DNA of 27,986 nt from DASYYE01 sp035946955 (GCA_035946955.1 DASYYE010000180.1:1-27986), one strand, 5' to 3'; counted from the stretch's first letter, positions 1 to 8,146 are shown. The notes: generated by a model from the sequence alone, not told the origin. Translations and numbers: made by a program.

Positions 1-233
1 CGGCGGGACGGGCGGGCACTTCAGTTGTCACGTCTGGCACATGCGCCCCACAGTGGCTGGCACGTGGATGTGGGCTCATTGCCCGTGGGTCAGCGCCGTG
101 ACATGATCAACGCGCAAGGTCACTCCTCAACTGAGGTGGAAAGAGGTGCGGTCAGATGTCTGGTCCTGTTCTCGCGCCTCCCGCTGAGCCCTGAGGGTCG
201 CGGCTGGCGCTCACGTCACAGTGGAGTACGCCA
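1..233. other. Upstream region without a recognisable gene
   Basis: No reading frame here looks like a real protein. The short frames present have no family resemblance and no ribosome binding site. The stretch presumably carries the promoter of the VOC gene that starts at 234. I could not pick a convincing -35/-10 pair. Confidence 0.5.
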
Positions 234-599
234 ATGAGTGCGACTGTCCTCAACATCACTTTCGACTGCACCGCCCCAGGTACTGTCGCCCGGTTCTGGG
301 CAGCGGTGACCGGATGGGCCCTCCACGAGGAGGGCACCTGGGACGGGCATGAGGAGTTCAGCGTCGGGTCACCCGCCGAGGGTGGGATCCGGCTCTATTT
401 CGTGGGCGTGCCGGAGCCGAAGGCCGTCAAGAACCGGCTCCACCTGGACGTGGTCCCGCACGACCGCAGCCAGCGGGAAGAGGTGGCACGCCTGGTGGGA
501 CTGGGTGCCTCGGTAGCGGAGGACCAGCCTGCGGATGTGGGCTGGGTGGTCATGGCCGACCCGGAGGGAAACGAGTTCTGCGTCGAGCGCGGCGACTGA
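234..599 (+). CDS. VOC family (glyoxalase-like) protein
   Basis: A 121-residue single-domain protein of the vicinal oxygen chelate superfamily. It opens with a beta strand and a helix of the type LNITFDCTAPGTVARFWAAV and closes with the characteristic strand DPEGNEFCVE (about residues 108-118). Members of this actinobacterial subfamily are small cytosolic proteins annotated as glyoxalase-like; their substrates are mostly unknown, so no reaction is assigned. The ATG at 234 is supported by a GGAG about seven bases upstream. The gene converges on the receiver-domain gene at 643-1050, and its stop codon lies inside a perfect hairpin shared with that gene. It is one of four VOC-type coding regions in the window, the others being at 15426, 17017 (broken) and 19494. 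The fold assignment is firm; the function is open. Confidence 0.85.
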   Translation: MSATVLNITFDCTAPGTVARFWAAVTGWALHEEGTWDGHEEFSVGSPAEGGIRLYFVGVPEPKAVKNRLHLDVVPHDRSQREEVARLVGLGASVAEDQPADVGWVVMADPEGNEFCVERGD

Positions 600-646
600 C
601 CCAGCTCGCGCTTGCGGCCCCGGCTCGCAAGCGCGAGCTGGGTCAG
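596..646. terminator. Perfect 21-bp hairpin between convergent genes
   Basis: Bases 596-616 and 626-646 are perfect reverse complements around a 9-base loop (GCCCCGGCT). There is no T-tract, as is common in high-GC actinobacteria. The stem contains the TGA of the VOC gene (597-599) and the stop of the minus-strand receiver gene (643-645), which pair with one another. It probably works as a bidirectional terminator. Confidence 0.75.
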
Positions 647-1050
647 GCAGGCTGGCCCTCGCTGCTGTCCTGACGCGCGGCCGTACGCAGTGCCGCCAGG
701 AGGACCTCCGGCGAACTGTCCTTCTCTACGAATTGGCAGGCACCCGCGGCAAGTGCCCGGCTGCGCAGCCCGCCGTGGAGACTGATCGCCACCGCCGGGA
801 TCGCCAGTTCGCCGGTGATGGCCCGAAGCAGGCTGAGCCCTTCGCGGGCGCTTGGCAACTGGACGCCGATGACCGCGACGGCGGGAGCGTGCTCTCGGGC
901 CAGCTCCAGCGCCGCGGGGGCGCTGCCGACATCGGCGATGACGTCGAACCCGGACGAAGCGCAGAGGTAGCTGCGCAACGCCGTACGCACCCTGGCGTCG
1001 TCATCGGCGATCAGCACCCGGACGGTCCCGGCGCCATCGTCACCGGTCAT
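643..1050 (-). CDS. Receiver-only response regulator lacking the phospho-acceptor Asp
   Basis: A 135-residue protein consisting only of a response-regulator receiver domain. The acidic pair is present (VRVLIADDDARVR), and so are the conserved Ser (AISLHG) and Lys (FVEKD). At the phosphorylation site, where relatives read like LMDVRMP, this protein reads VIGVQLP, so Asp is replaced by Gly. No DNA-binding domain follows. The start at 1050 was chosen because a GGGAGG lies just upstream; an in-frame ATG at 1080 would add ten residues. It shares orientation with the two-component operon at 1181-4695 but has its own 130-bp upstream gap. It may be a phosphorylation-independent pseudo-receiver, or the relic of a full NarL-type regulator whose HTH has been lost. 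The domain call is firm; the role is not. Confidence 0.75.
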   Translation of the reverse strand: MTGDDGAGTVRVLIADDDARVRTALRSYLCASSGFDVIADVGSAPAALELAREHAPAVAVIGVQLPSAREGLSLLRAITGELAIPAVAISLHGGLRSRALAAGACQFVEKDSSPEVLLAALRTAARQDSSEGQPA

Positions 1051-1180
1051 TGGGCCTCCCGGACACGGTTGCGCTGACATCAAGTCAATCCGTGGGACGA
1101 CCCGTGGTCGAGGGTACTTCGACGTGGTTCGGCCGCGACATTTGACGCGTGTGCGGGAGCACACGCCGACTCGCCATCTC

Positions 1181-1855
1181 TCAGGGCCCGGACACCAGGC
1201 CTTCCCGGATCGCCCACAGGGCCGCCTGTGTCCGTGACGCCAGCCCGAGCTTGGTCAGCACGTTGCTGACATGTGTGCGCGCGGTGCGTTCGCTGATCAC
1301 CAGGGCCCTGGCAATGTCACGGTTGGACTTGCCCTGCGCGACCAGTGTCAGGATCTCGCGTTCACGCGGGGTGAGCGAGGCCGGGCTGTGCCGCGGCGCG
1401 ATCAGTGACTGGGTCAGTCTGCGGGCCACCGCGGCATCGAGGTGGACCTCACCGCGGTGGGCCGCGTGGATCGCTGCGCCAACCTCATCGGCTTCGGCGT
1501 CCTTGAGCAGGTACCCGGCGGCACCGGCCTCCAGCGCCGCGTGGACTCGCTCAGACTCGCTGAAGCTGGTCAGCGCGATCACCGCGACACCCGGGTAGCG
1601 CTGCTTGACCGCCGCCGTCGCGGCGAGGCCATCGAGGCGCGGTAGCACGAGGTCCATCAGGATGACGTCAGGCAACTCATCCCTGGCCGCCATCGCGGCC
1701 AGCCGGTCGAGCGCGGCCTGGCCGTCGTCGGCCTCGCCAGTGACCTCGATGTCGTCCAGCTCATCAAAGAACGCGCGCATGCCCCGCCGCACGACCGCGT
1801 GGTCGTCCACGAGGAAGACCCGGATTCGCTGCTCACCATCAACTGACACCATCAT
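1181..1855 (-). CDS. NarL/LuxR-type response regulator
   Basis: A DNA-binding response regulator of about 224 residues. The N-terminal receiver has the acidic pair in FLVDDHAVVRRG, the phosphorylated Asp in DVILMDLVLPRLDG, Thr in ALTS and Lys in GYLLKD. The C-terminal LuxR helix-turn-helix begins SLTPREREILTLVAQG and includes SNRDIARALVISERTARTHV. Alternative starts lie in a row (GTG 1858, ATG 1855, ATG 1852); the GAGAGG just upstream best suits 1855 or 1852. The start overlaps the end of the histidine kinase gene (stop 1839-1841), so the pair is almost certainly co-translated and cognate. Target genes cannot be read from this window. The acetate, pyruvate or other solute regulons suggested by related symporter-kinases are only analogies. 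Confidence 0.93.
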   Translation of the reverse strand: MMVSVDGEQRIRVFLVDDHAVVRRGMRAFFDELDDIEVTGEADDGQAALDRLAAMAARDELPDVILMDLVLPRLDGLAATAAVKQRYPGVAVIALTSFSESERVHAALEAGAAGYLLKDAEADEVGAAIHAAHRGEVHLDAAVARRLTQSLIAPRHSPASLTPREREILTLVAQGKSNRDIARALVISERTARTHVSNVLTKLGLASRTQAALWAIREGLVSGP

Positions 1856-4469
1856 CACCTCTCAACGACCGGATCCCATTGCCAGAATGCTCGCCGTCTG
1901 GTGCCGTTGGCACGGGCAAGATCCCCGGCAGCACCACCCGGACCGTTGTCGGGCCGTCAGGGCAACTGTCCACCGTGAGCTGGCCACCAATGCGCTCGGC
2001 CCGCTCACGCATGCTCCGCATGCCCAGGTGGCCTGGGTAGGGGGCGTCCGGCCAGAACCCAACCCCGTCGTCGGTGACCTCGAGGATCAGTGTCCCGGTC
2101 GTAGCGGCGTCCTCCACCAGCAGGATGCCGATGCGGCTGGCCTGTGCGTGCTTGACGCTGTTGCGCAATGCCTCTTCCGTGATCCGGAAGAGTTCCTCGA
2201 TCACGCGCTCCCCCAGGGCCAGACGGCCCTCGGGGACGTCCACCTCTACGTCGAGCCCTTCCTTGGCCGCCACCGCAGCCGCGTGCCTGCGGACCGCCAC
2301 GGCCAGGCCCTCCTCGTGCAGGGCGCCGGGCCGGAGCTGGAAAATCAGTGCCCGCATCTCAGTGAGGGCACTGCGGCTCAGGTTCCGCAACTCGGCGAGG
2401 TTATTGGCGACCGGGCCGTCTGGGTCCACGTTCTCCCGTCGGATCGCCAGCTCCATTGCCCGGGTGTGCAGGGTCATCGAGAACAGCGCCTGGGAGACCG
2501 AATCGTGCAGGTCACGTGCTAGCCGGTGCCGTTCCTCCAGGGCCGCAAGCTGTGACGCCTCGTCGACGATCGCGATCAGTTTGTCGGGCTCGAGTTGCTC
2601 CTCGTCCAGCACCGACGCCACCACCAGCCGGGCCACGGTGGCACCGACCGAGCCGACCAGGAGGGCTTCCACATGGTCAAGGAGTTCGGGGTCGGCCACT
2701 TCCGACGGAGAGGCGTCGAGGCTGTGCCTCCGTGCGTGCCCGCCCAGCGCCTTCTCGACCCCGGCCGGCCCGAGGAACCGCTGGGCCAGGGCCATCAGGT
2801 CACTCACTGACACGCGCGCCAGGCGGCGGGCCCTAGCCGGGTCAGCGAGCGCGTCCACGAACAACGCCGCCTGCGACCGCTCGTCCCGGCTCTGCTGAGT
2901 CATGAGCGACACCCCGACGTACAGGCCCACGTTCACCAGCAGGCTCCAGAACATCGCCTGGCTGTACTGGTCCATTCCGGTGACGCCGAACAGTTGCGTG
3001 GGCCGCAGCAGCCCCAGCCCGAACGGCCCCCTTCGCACCAGCGACTCCGGGATCAGGCCGGCCAGCGCGAAAGTCGGCAGGAGCAGGGTGTAGACCCACA
3101 AGATGAACCCGGCGGCCAGACCGGCCAGGGCGCCGTTGCGGGTGCCGCCTTTCCAGAACAGTGCCCCGAAGACGGCAGGCGCGAACTGAGCGACCGCCAC
3201 GAACGACACCAGGCCGATCTCCACGAGCTCGGTGCCCTGGCCGGCCAGGCGGAAATAGCCATAACCGATCAGCACGATGGCAGCGATGGCCGTGCGCCGG
3301 ACCCCGAGGATGAGACCGGTGAGGTCGTGCTTGCGTGCCAGCCGGGACTTGCCGCGCAGCAACAAGGGCAGGACCAGGGAGTTCGACACCATCGTGGACA
3401 GCGCCACTGTCTCGACAATGATCATGCCGGTGGCCGCGCTCAACCCGCCGATGAACACGGCAAGGGCGAGCACCCGCTGGCCCGCTGCCATCGGCAGGGC
3501 CAGCACGTAGGTGTCCGGGTTGACCGTGGAGCCGAACCGCAGCACCCCACCCAGTGCGATCGGCAGCACGAAGATGTTGATGGCCAGCAGGTAAAGCGGG
3601 AAGAGCCACATGGCCCGCAGCAGGTGCACCTCGCGCACGTTCTCGACGACCGTGACCTGCCACTGACGCGGCAGCAACACGATCGCCAGCATGGACAGCA
3701 CCGTCAGCCAGACGAAGGTGCTGTAACTGCCGTGGCCGAGGGTGAGCAGTGCCGCAGCGTGCCGGTCGGCCGCTGCCCGCGCGAACAGGTTCCCGAAGCC
3801 ACCGAATATGCCGAAGGTGATGAAGAACCCGGCCGCGAGGAAGATGAGGAGCTTCACGACGGACTCGAACGCGATCGCGGCGACCACGCCCTGGTGGTGC
3901 TCGGAGGCGTCGAGGTGCCTGGTACCGAAGAGGATGGCGAACGCTGCCAGCGCCAGGGCGATGTAAAGCCCCGTGTCGTGCAGCAGCGGAACCTTGGCGA
4001 CGTGGCCATGTAGTTCCGTGAGCGGTGTGCGGATGATCTCGAACGTGTTGGAGACCGCTTTGAGCTGCAACGCGATATACGGGACCACGCCGACCACGGC
4101 GACGACTGTCACCAGCCCGCCCAGCGCCGCGCTGTGGCCGTAGCGGGCGGCGACGAAGTCGGCCAGCGAGGTGATCCGGTGGCGGCGGCTGATCCGGATG
4201 ATCCTGCGCAGGACTACCCAGCCCAGCGCGAACATCAGGGTGGGCCCGAGGTAGATCGGCAGGAACCCGAGCCCGCTGGTGGCCGCGTGGCCCACACTGC
4301 CGTAGTACGTCCACGACGTGGCGTACACGGCGAGGGACAGGGCATAGACCGTGCCATTGCTGCCGCCGCTGCGGCCAGCCCTGGCCCGCCGGTCGGCGTA
4401 GAACGCCACGCCGAAGAGCACGCTGATGTAGGCGGCCGAGACCGTCAGCACGACCCAGGTCGGGAGCAT
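1839..4469 (-). CDS. Sodium:solute symporter fused to sensor histidine kinase
   Basis: An 876-residue membrane sensor. Residues 1 to about 520 form a multi-helix SLC5/SSF transporter module beginning LPTWVVLTVSAAYISVLFG. A soluble linker at about 535-630 resembles the STAC domain that joins SLC5 modules to kinases. The kinase is of the HisKA_3 (NarL) class: H-box RLARDLHDSVSQ with His655, N-box EALRNSVKHA at about 766-775, and G-box DDGVGF near 800. The overall plan recalls CbrA-type sensors, but CbrA has a classical HisKA dimerisation domain, so this is a distinct architecture. A GGGAG precedes the ATG. The gene follows a small membrane protein by four bases and overlaps the response regulator downstream. 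It probably senses, and may also import, a small solute such as an organic acid or amino acid; the ligand cannot be told from sequence. Confidence 0.92.
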   Translation of the reverse strand: MLPTWVVLTVSAAYISVLFGVAFYADRRARAGRSGGSNGTVYALSLAVYATSWTYYGSVGHAATSGLGFLPIYLGPTLMFALGWVVLRRIIRISRRHRITSLADFVAARYGHSAALGGLVTVVAVVGVVPYIALQLKAVSNTFEIIRTPLTELHGHVAKVPLLHDTGLYIALALAAFAILFGTRHLDASEHHQGVVAAIAFESVVKLLIFLAAGFFITFGIFGGFGNLFARAAADRHAAALLTLGHGSYSTFVWLTVLSMLAIVLLPRQWQVTVVENVREVHLLRAMWLFPLYLLAINIFVLPIALGGVLRFGSTVNPDTYVLALPMAAGQRVLALAVFIGGLSAATGMIIVETVALSTMVSNSLVLPLLLRGKSRLARKHDLTGLILGVRRTAIAAIVLIGYGYFRLAGQGTELVEIGLVSFVAVAQFAPAVFGALFWKGGTRNGALAGLAAGFILWVYTLLLPTFALAGLIPESLVRRGPFGLGLLRPTQLFGVTGMDQYSQAMFWSLLVNVGLYVGVSLMTQQSRDERSQAALFVDALADPARARRLARVSVSDLMALAQRFLGPAGVEKALGGHARRHSLDASPSEVADPELLDHVEALLVGSVGATVARLVVASVLDEEQLEPDKLIAIVDEASQLAALEERHRLARDLHDSVSQALFSMTLHTRAMELAIRRENVDPDGPVANNLAELRNLSRSALTEMRALIFQLRPGALHEEGLAVAVRRHAAAVAAKEGLDVEVDVPEGRLALGERVIEELFRITEEALRNSVKHAQASRIGILLVEDAATTGTLILEVTDDGVGFWPDAPYPGHLGMRSMRERAERIGGQLTVDSCPDGPTTVRVVLPGILPVPTAPDGEHSGNGIRSLRGDDGVS

Positions 4470-4473
4470 TCAC

Positions 4474-4695
4474 CTACTCCCGCGGCGGGCCGGCGCCTCG
4501 GCTAACGGCCGCGACCAGCCCGATGACGACTGCCCAGGCGACAAAGATGTACGCCATGAGGACGGGCACGCCGAACACGGCAGCCTGGCGGTCGAACAGC
4601 GACAGCAACGGCGGTACGAAGAGCAAGAAACCGAGCACGGCCACAGCGATCATGCGCTGCGGGGACCGGCCGCTTCCACCTTCCCGACCGATCAT
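4474..4695 (-). CDS. Small two-helix membrane protein preceding the symporter-kinase
   Basis: A 73-residue protein with two predicted membrane helices (about residues 15-33 and 42-64) and a short polar tail. The hydrophobic segment with an internal FGVP and a following Tyr/Trp-containing helix is reminiscent of DUF3311/DUF485-type small proteins that accompany SSF transporters; I call this resemblance only. The ATG at 4695 has a GGTGGA five bases upstream. An internal Met (MIAVAVLG) is a possible alternative start. The stop lies four bases before the symporter-kinase start, so the three genes (4695 to 1181) form one operon. A role as transporter subunit or assembly factor is inferred from position. 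Confidence 0.7.
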   Translation of the reverse strand: MIGREGGSGRSPQRMIAVAVLGFLLFVPPLLSLFDRQAAVFGVPVLMAYIFVAWAVVIGLVAAVSRGAGPPRE

Positions 4696-4757
4696 AAGGT
4701 CCACCCACTGACATTGAAGGCACCTCAGTGTAGTTGAGACTTGACGCCCTGACCAGG

Positions 4758-5807
4758 TCAGATGCGGCCGATGTCCGCCTCGCGCAACTTCGCGAGGACA
4801 CTCAGCCGCCCTTCGGCTTCGATGCGCACGGTGGTCATGCGGTCGGGGAAGCACCGCATGAACGCGTTGGTGATGTAAGTGCCGTAGTGGATGTGCTCCC
4901 ACGGCTCGGTGTCATCGAGTGGGCGGGCGACGGCGCTGAAGGCGGGCACGTGGGCGTAGGCCAGGGCGTAGCGTTCCTGCTCGGCCAGGCGTACCCGGTG
5001 CGGCGCGGCGAGCACCTCCCCGCCGGTCATGAACTGCATGAGATCGCCGGGGAACACAGTGAACACGCAGCGCGCCGGCTTCACGAGCGTCCACGGCTCC
5101 TCGTCCTCGTACTCCCCGGCCATGGACCCGCCCGGCAGCCAGTTGCGGCCGCGCTCCTCACCAGGCACGGGGGGCCGGACGTACAGGCCGCCGGCGCGGC
5201 CATGAGAGGAGGCGATGACCAGCAGGCCCGGGTCGGTGTGGGCGCTGATGCCACGCCCAGAGATGGCGTCGGCCGCGGGGAAGCGCAGGGCACGCATGTG
5301 GTGCCAGCCGCCCTCGGTCAGGCGGGTGAAGGTCTCCATGTCGGCCAGGCCGAGACCCAGGGCGATGAGCCGCAGCAGGCGCTGGCCGGCGATGCCCAGG
5401 CAGCGCATGTAGTCCTTCATGGCGTCCGCATAACGATGGAACGGCCACGGGACGGGGCCATGGCATGGCCACCGCTCGAGGACTCGGGCGTCCCTTTCGT
5501 CGATGTCTGGGCAGATGGTGAACATCTCTGAGCCGTCTTCCAGCGCCCCGGCGGGCTCCCCGTCACCAGAGGCGACGTATCCGCTGTAGGTCAGGTCGGA
5601 GACGTGGAGGGCCTTCACCGCCAGCGGCAGCCGGAAGAAGTCCCGGGAGGCCTCCATGGCGCGGTCCGTGGCGGCCTGCTGCTCCCGGGTGGCCTGGACC
5701 TGGAATACGCCATCTGCCTGCAACGCGGCGACGAGTTCGCGGCCGAGGGCCCGGTGGGGGTCGCTGTCCTCGACCAGCGAAGGCAGCCAGAAGGTTTGGA
5801 GGGGCAT
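4758..5807 (-). CDS. Isopenicillin N synthase-like Fe(II)/2-oxoglutarate-type oxygenase
   Basis: A 349-residue non-heme iron oxygenase of the IPNS/2OG-FeII superfamily. The double-stranded beta-helix core shows the iron triad: H190 and D192 in SAHTDPGLL, and H270 in APHRVRL. The R-x-S motif that normally binds the 2-oxoglutarate carboxylate is R-Y-A here (R279, A281), so the co-substrate interaction may be altered. The N-terminal DIOX_N-like part includes DGVFQV and RDFFRLPLAVK. The region just upstream of the ATG has no good ribosome binding site. It is transcribed away from the ebo-type operon across a 328-bp gap, so it may tailor the product of that pathway; this is inferred from position only. 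It could also be unrelated. The superfamily is confident; the substrate is unknown. Confidence 0.85.
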   Translation of the reverse strand: MPLQTFWLPSLVEDSDPHRALGRELVAALQADGVFQVQATREQQAATDRAMEASRDFFRLPLAVKALHVSDLTYSGYVASGDGEPAGALEDGSEMFTICPDIDERDARVLERWPCHGPVPWPFHRYADAMKDYMRCLGIAGQRLLRLIALGLGLADMETFTRLTEGGWHHMRALRFPAADAISGRGISAHTDPGLLVIASSHGRAGGLYVRPPVPGEERGRNWLPGGSMAGEYEDEEPWTLVKPARCVFTVFPGDLMQFMTGGEVLAAPHRVRLAEQERYALAYAHVPAFSAVARPLDDTEPWEHIHYGTYITNAFMRCFPDRMTTVRIEAEGRLSVLAKLREADIGRI

Positions 5808-6135
5808 GGAAAATTTGTACGTCTTAGCAGGTCAACAGGGCATCGGCCAGCTGACCGAACCTGCCCACGCAGTTGCGGTCATAGGTACCGCGACCACTGC
5901 TGCCCCGGCACAGGACAAATGTCGTAGGCCTGCGGGTCATGTTCGTCCATGGTTTCCGGCAAGAACCGGTCCGCCGGGATATGTGCAGCCAGCGAGCGCC
6001 TTACCATCAGAACGCTGATGGCTCATGCAAGGGGGGGTCGTCGCGTGGGGGGCCTGCATTCGTTTACCTGACGATCCGCACACGGTCGGCGGTGGCCCGA
6101 GGCCGGTAGCCGTGTCCATGTACCGGGAGGGCCAC
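5808..6135. promoter_or_regulatory. Divergent promoter region of the oxygenase and ebo-type operon
   Basis: A 328-bp non-coding gap between two divergent genes, expected to hold both promoters. It contains a perfect inverted repeat at 6004-6021. A second, imperfect one spans 5827-5864 (arms GCAGGT / ACCTGC) close to the oxygenase start. The inositol-phosphate-synthase start at 6136 is preceded by GGGAGG. I could not fix -35/-10 boxes. Confidence 0.55.
6004..6021. promoter_or_regulatory. Candidate operator (7-bp perfect inverted repeat)
   Basis: CCATCAG and CTGATGG face each other across AACG. The dyad lies 115 bp before the first gene of the ebo-type operon and about 200 bp from the divergent oxygenase. 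It is small enough to be chance, but its place in a divergent regulatory region makes it a reasonable binding site for a dimeric repressor or activator. Confidence 0.35.
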
Positions 6136-7269
6136 ATGCGTGCTGGGGTCTGGCTCATGGGAGCCCGCGGTTCCGTCGCGACGACCACGGTTGTTGGGGC
6201 GCTGGCGCTGCGCGCCGGACTGGCCGAGCCGGTCGGGTGCGTCACCACCCACCCGGGATTGAGCACGGCCAGGATGCCGGGCTTCGGCGACCTGTACTTC
6301 GGTGGTCATGACGTCGTCACCAGCCCGGTGGCCAAGAAGGCCGAACAGCTCGCCGCCGCCGGGGTGGTGCCCGCCCGTCTCGTCAGCGCGGTCGAGGCCG
6401 GCCTCGCCGCAGTCGAGACGGACCTGCGGCCGCTGCCGGCGGGGGCCACACAGGCTGAGACCGCCGCAGCCATCACCCACGACATCGGCGCCTTCCGGGC
6501 CCGCCACCAGCTCGACCGGGTCGTGGTGGTCAACGTGGCCTCGACCGAGGCGGCACCGGGCACACACCCCGCACACGCCAGCCTCACCGCCCTGACCGCC
6601 GCGCTCGGCCTGCCTGGCAGCGTGCTGCCAGCAAGCTCGCTGGCTGCCTATGCCGCGTTCCGGGCGGGATGCCCCTACGTTGACTTCACACCCTCCACCG
6701 GCGCACGCCTGCCTGCCCTGGTGGAACTCGCTGAGGCAACGCGGCTGCCGTACGCGGGCCACGACGGCAAGACCGGGGAGACCCTGCTCAAGTCGGTGCT
6801 GGCCCCGATGTTCGCCATGCGCCGCCTGGCCGTGCGCTCCTGGTCAGGGACCAACCTGCTCGGCGGTGGCGACGGCGCCAACCTCGCCGACCCCGGTGCC
6901 AACGCAGCCAAGTCAGCGAGCAAACAGCGCGTGCTGGGTGAAGTGCTGGGTTACACCCCCGAGGGCAGCACCCGCATCGACTACGTCGCCGACATCGGTG
7001 ACTTCAAGACCGCCTGGGACCTGGTCACTTTCGCCGGGTTCCTCGGCACCGGGATGCGGCTGGAGTTCACCTGGCACGGCTGCGACTCGGCCCTGGCGGC
7101 ACCGCTGGTCATCGACCTGGCGAGGATCACCGCCGCCGCACACCAGGCCGGGCACACCGGCCCGCTCACCGCCCTGGCGTTCTTCTTCAAGGACCCACTG
7201 GGCGACACCGACCACGCGCTGCACGCGCAGTGGGACGCGCTGCGTACGTTCGTGGCCGGGCTGGGATGA
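6136..7269 (+). CDS. Inositol-3-phosphate synthase (myo-inositol-1-P synthase family)
   Basis: A 377-residue cytosolic NAD-dependent cyclase related to the enzyme that converts glucose 6-phosphate into 1L-myo-inositol 1-phosphate (inositol 3-phosphate) by oxidation, aldol ring closure and reduction. The N-terminal dinucleotide fold shows LMGARGSVATTTVVGA (about residues 7-22). The conserved catalytic stretch GHDGKTGETLLKSVLAPMF lies near 210-228, followed by SGTNLLGGGDGANLADP. The length matches short bacterial members. The ATG at 6136 has GGGAGG seven bases upstream; reading frames extending further upstream lack support. It heads a coupled operon and ends 13 bases before the UbiA-like gene. 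Ebo clusters normally carry a dehydroquinate-synthase-like EboD; this cyclase may take its place. Whether the product is ordinary inositol phosphate or another cyclitol is unknown. Confidence 0.9.
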   Translation: MRAGVWLMGARGSVATTTVVGALALRAGLAEPVGCVTTHPGLSTARMPGFGDLYFGGHDVVTSPVAKKAEQLAAAGVVPARLVSAVEAGLAAVETDLRPLPAGATQAETAAAITHDIGAFRARHQLDRVVVVNVASTEAAPGTHPAHASLTALTAALGLPGSVLPASSLAAYAAFRAGCPYVDFTPSTGARLPALVELAEATRLPYAGHDGKTGETLLKSVLAPMFAMRRLAVRSWSGTNLLGGGDGANLADPGANAAKSASKQRVLGEVLGYTPEGSTRIDYVADIGDFKTAWDLVTFAGFLGTGMRLEFTWHGCDSALAAPLVIDLARITAAAHQAGHTGPLTALAFFFKDPLGDTDHALHAQWDALRTFVAGLG

Positions 7270-7282
7270 CCGGGAGCCGTCT

Positions 7283-8146
7283 ATGACCACTCTGGCAGAC
7301 ATCGCCGAACTCGTCCGCGCCCCAGCGGCTCTGTCCGTACCGGGCGATGCGCTGACTGGCGCCACGGCCACGGGTGCCCTGGGACCACGGACCGCCGGGC
7401 TGTGCGCCGCCTCGGTCTGCCTGTACTGGGCGGGGATGGCGGCCAATGACTGGGCCGACCGTGACCTGGACGCCAAGGAACGCCCCGAGCGGCCGATCCC
7501 GTCCGGGCGGGTGACGCCCGGCACCGCCCTCGGCATTGCCGCCGGGCTGACCGCGGGCGGCGTTGTACTGGCCGGCCTGACCGGGGGCAGGCGCGCGCTG
7601 GCGGTGGCTGTCCCACTGGCCGGCGCGGTGTGGGCCTACGACATCTCGGCGAAGAACACCCCGGCAGGCCCGGCTGCCATGGCGGTGTGCCGGGGACTGG
7701 ATGTGCTGCTGGGCGCGAGCGCCGACCGGCTACGGCCAGCACTGCTGCCAGCACTGACGGTCGCGGCCCACACCTACACCGTGACCGCCCTGTCGCGCCG
7801 CGAGGTGGACGGCGGGAGCCCACTGCTGCCTGCGGCGACGCTGGCGGGCACCGTAGCGGTCACGTCCGCCGCAACCCTGTTGCCGCCACGCCCGGCGCGC
7901 TGGCGCCGCCTCCTGCCCGGCGCGCTGGCCGGCTGGTACGGGGCGAGATACGGGACGGCACAGCTGCGCGCGATATCCGAGCCGACCGCCGCCAGCATCC
8001 GTGGCGCGGTCGCGAGCGGGATCACCACCCTCCCCGCGCTGCAGGGCGCGCTGATCGCGCAGGAAGGCGCGCCGCTCACCGGCGCGGCGGTAGCCGCCGC
8101 CGTCCCAGCAGGCCAGTACCTGGCGAAAAGGTTGTCCCCGACATGA
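7283..8146 (+). CDS. eboC: UbiA-like prenyltransferase, EboC / SCO3242 family
   Basis: A 287-residue polytopic membrane protein of the UbiA superfamily. The first Asp-rich motif is NDWADRDLD (about residues 53-61), followed by AKERPERPIPSGRV, the usual signature of enzymes that transfer a prenyl diphosphate to an acceptor. A second conserved region reads CRGLDVLLGA (about 138-147). It resembles the family named for SCO3242 of Streptomyces coelicolor and the EboC proteins of ebo clusters. A GGGAG lies seven bases before the ATG. The TGA overlaps the next start in ATGA, so the two genes are translationally coupled. It probably acts in the cytoplasmic membrane on the product of a neighbouring cyclase, but donor and acceptor are not known. 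Confidence 0.88.
   Translation: MTTLADIAELVRAPAALSVPGDALTGATATGALGPRTAGLCAASVCLYWAGMAANDWADRDLDAKERPERPIPSGRVTPGTALGIAAGLTAGGVVLAGLTGGRRALAVAVPLAGAVWAYDISAKNTPAGPAAMAVCRGLDVLLGASADRLRPALLPALTVAAHTYTVTALSRREVDGGSPLLPAATLAGTVAVTSAATLLPPRPARWRRLLPGALAGWYGARYGTAQLRAISEPTAASIRGAVASGITTLPALQGALIAQEGAPLTGAAVAAAVPAGQYLAKRLSPT

Noticed and set aside
2842..4473. A 543-codon minus-strand frame overlapping the symporter-kinase
   Set aside because: It is Arg/Pro/Gly-rich and lies over a clear transporter domain in another frame, so it is a high-GC shadow.
4749..4761. CTGACCAGGTCAG palindrome at the end of the oxygenase gene
   Set aside because: It is short, overlaps the stop codon, and has no supporting promoter. 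It could be chance.
5827..5864. Imperfect dyad GCAGGT/ACCTGC near the oxygenase start as a firm operator
   Set aside because: The six-base arms are far apart, so it is mentioned only within the promoter region entry.
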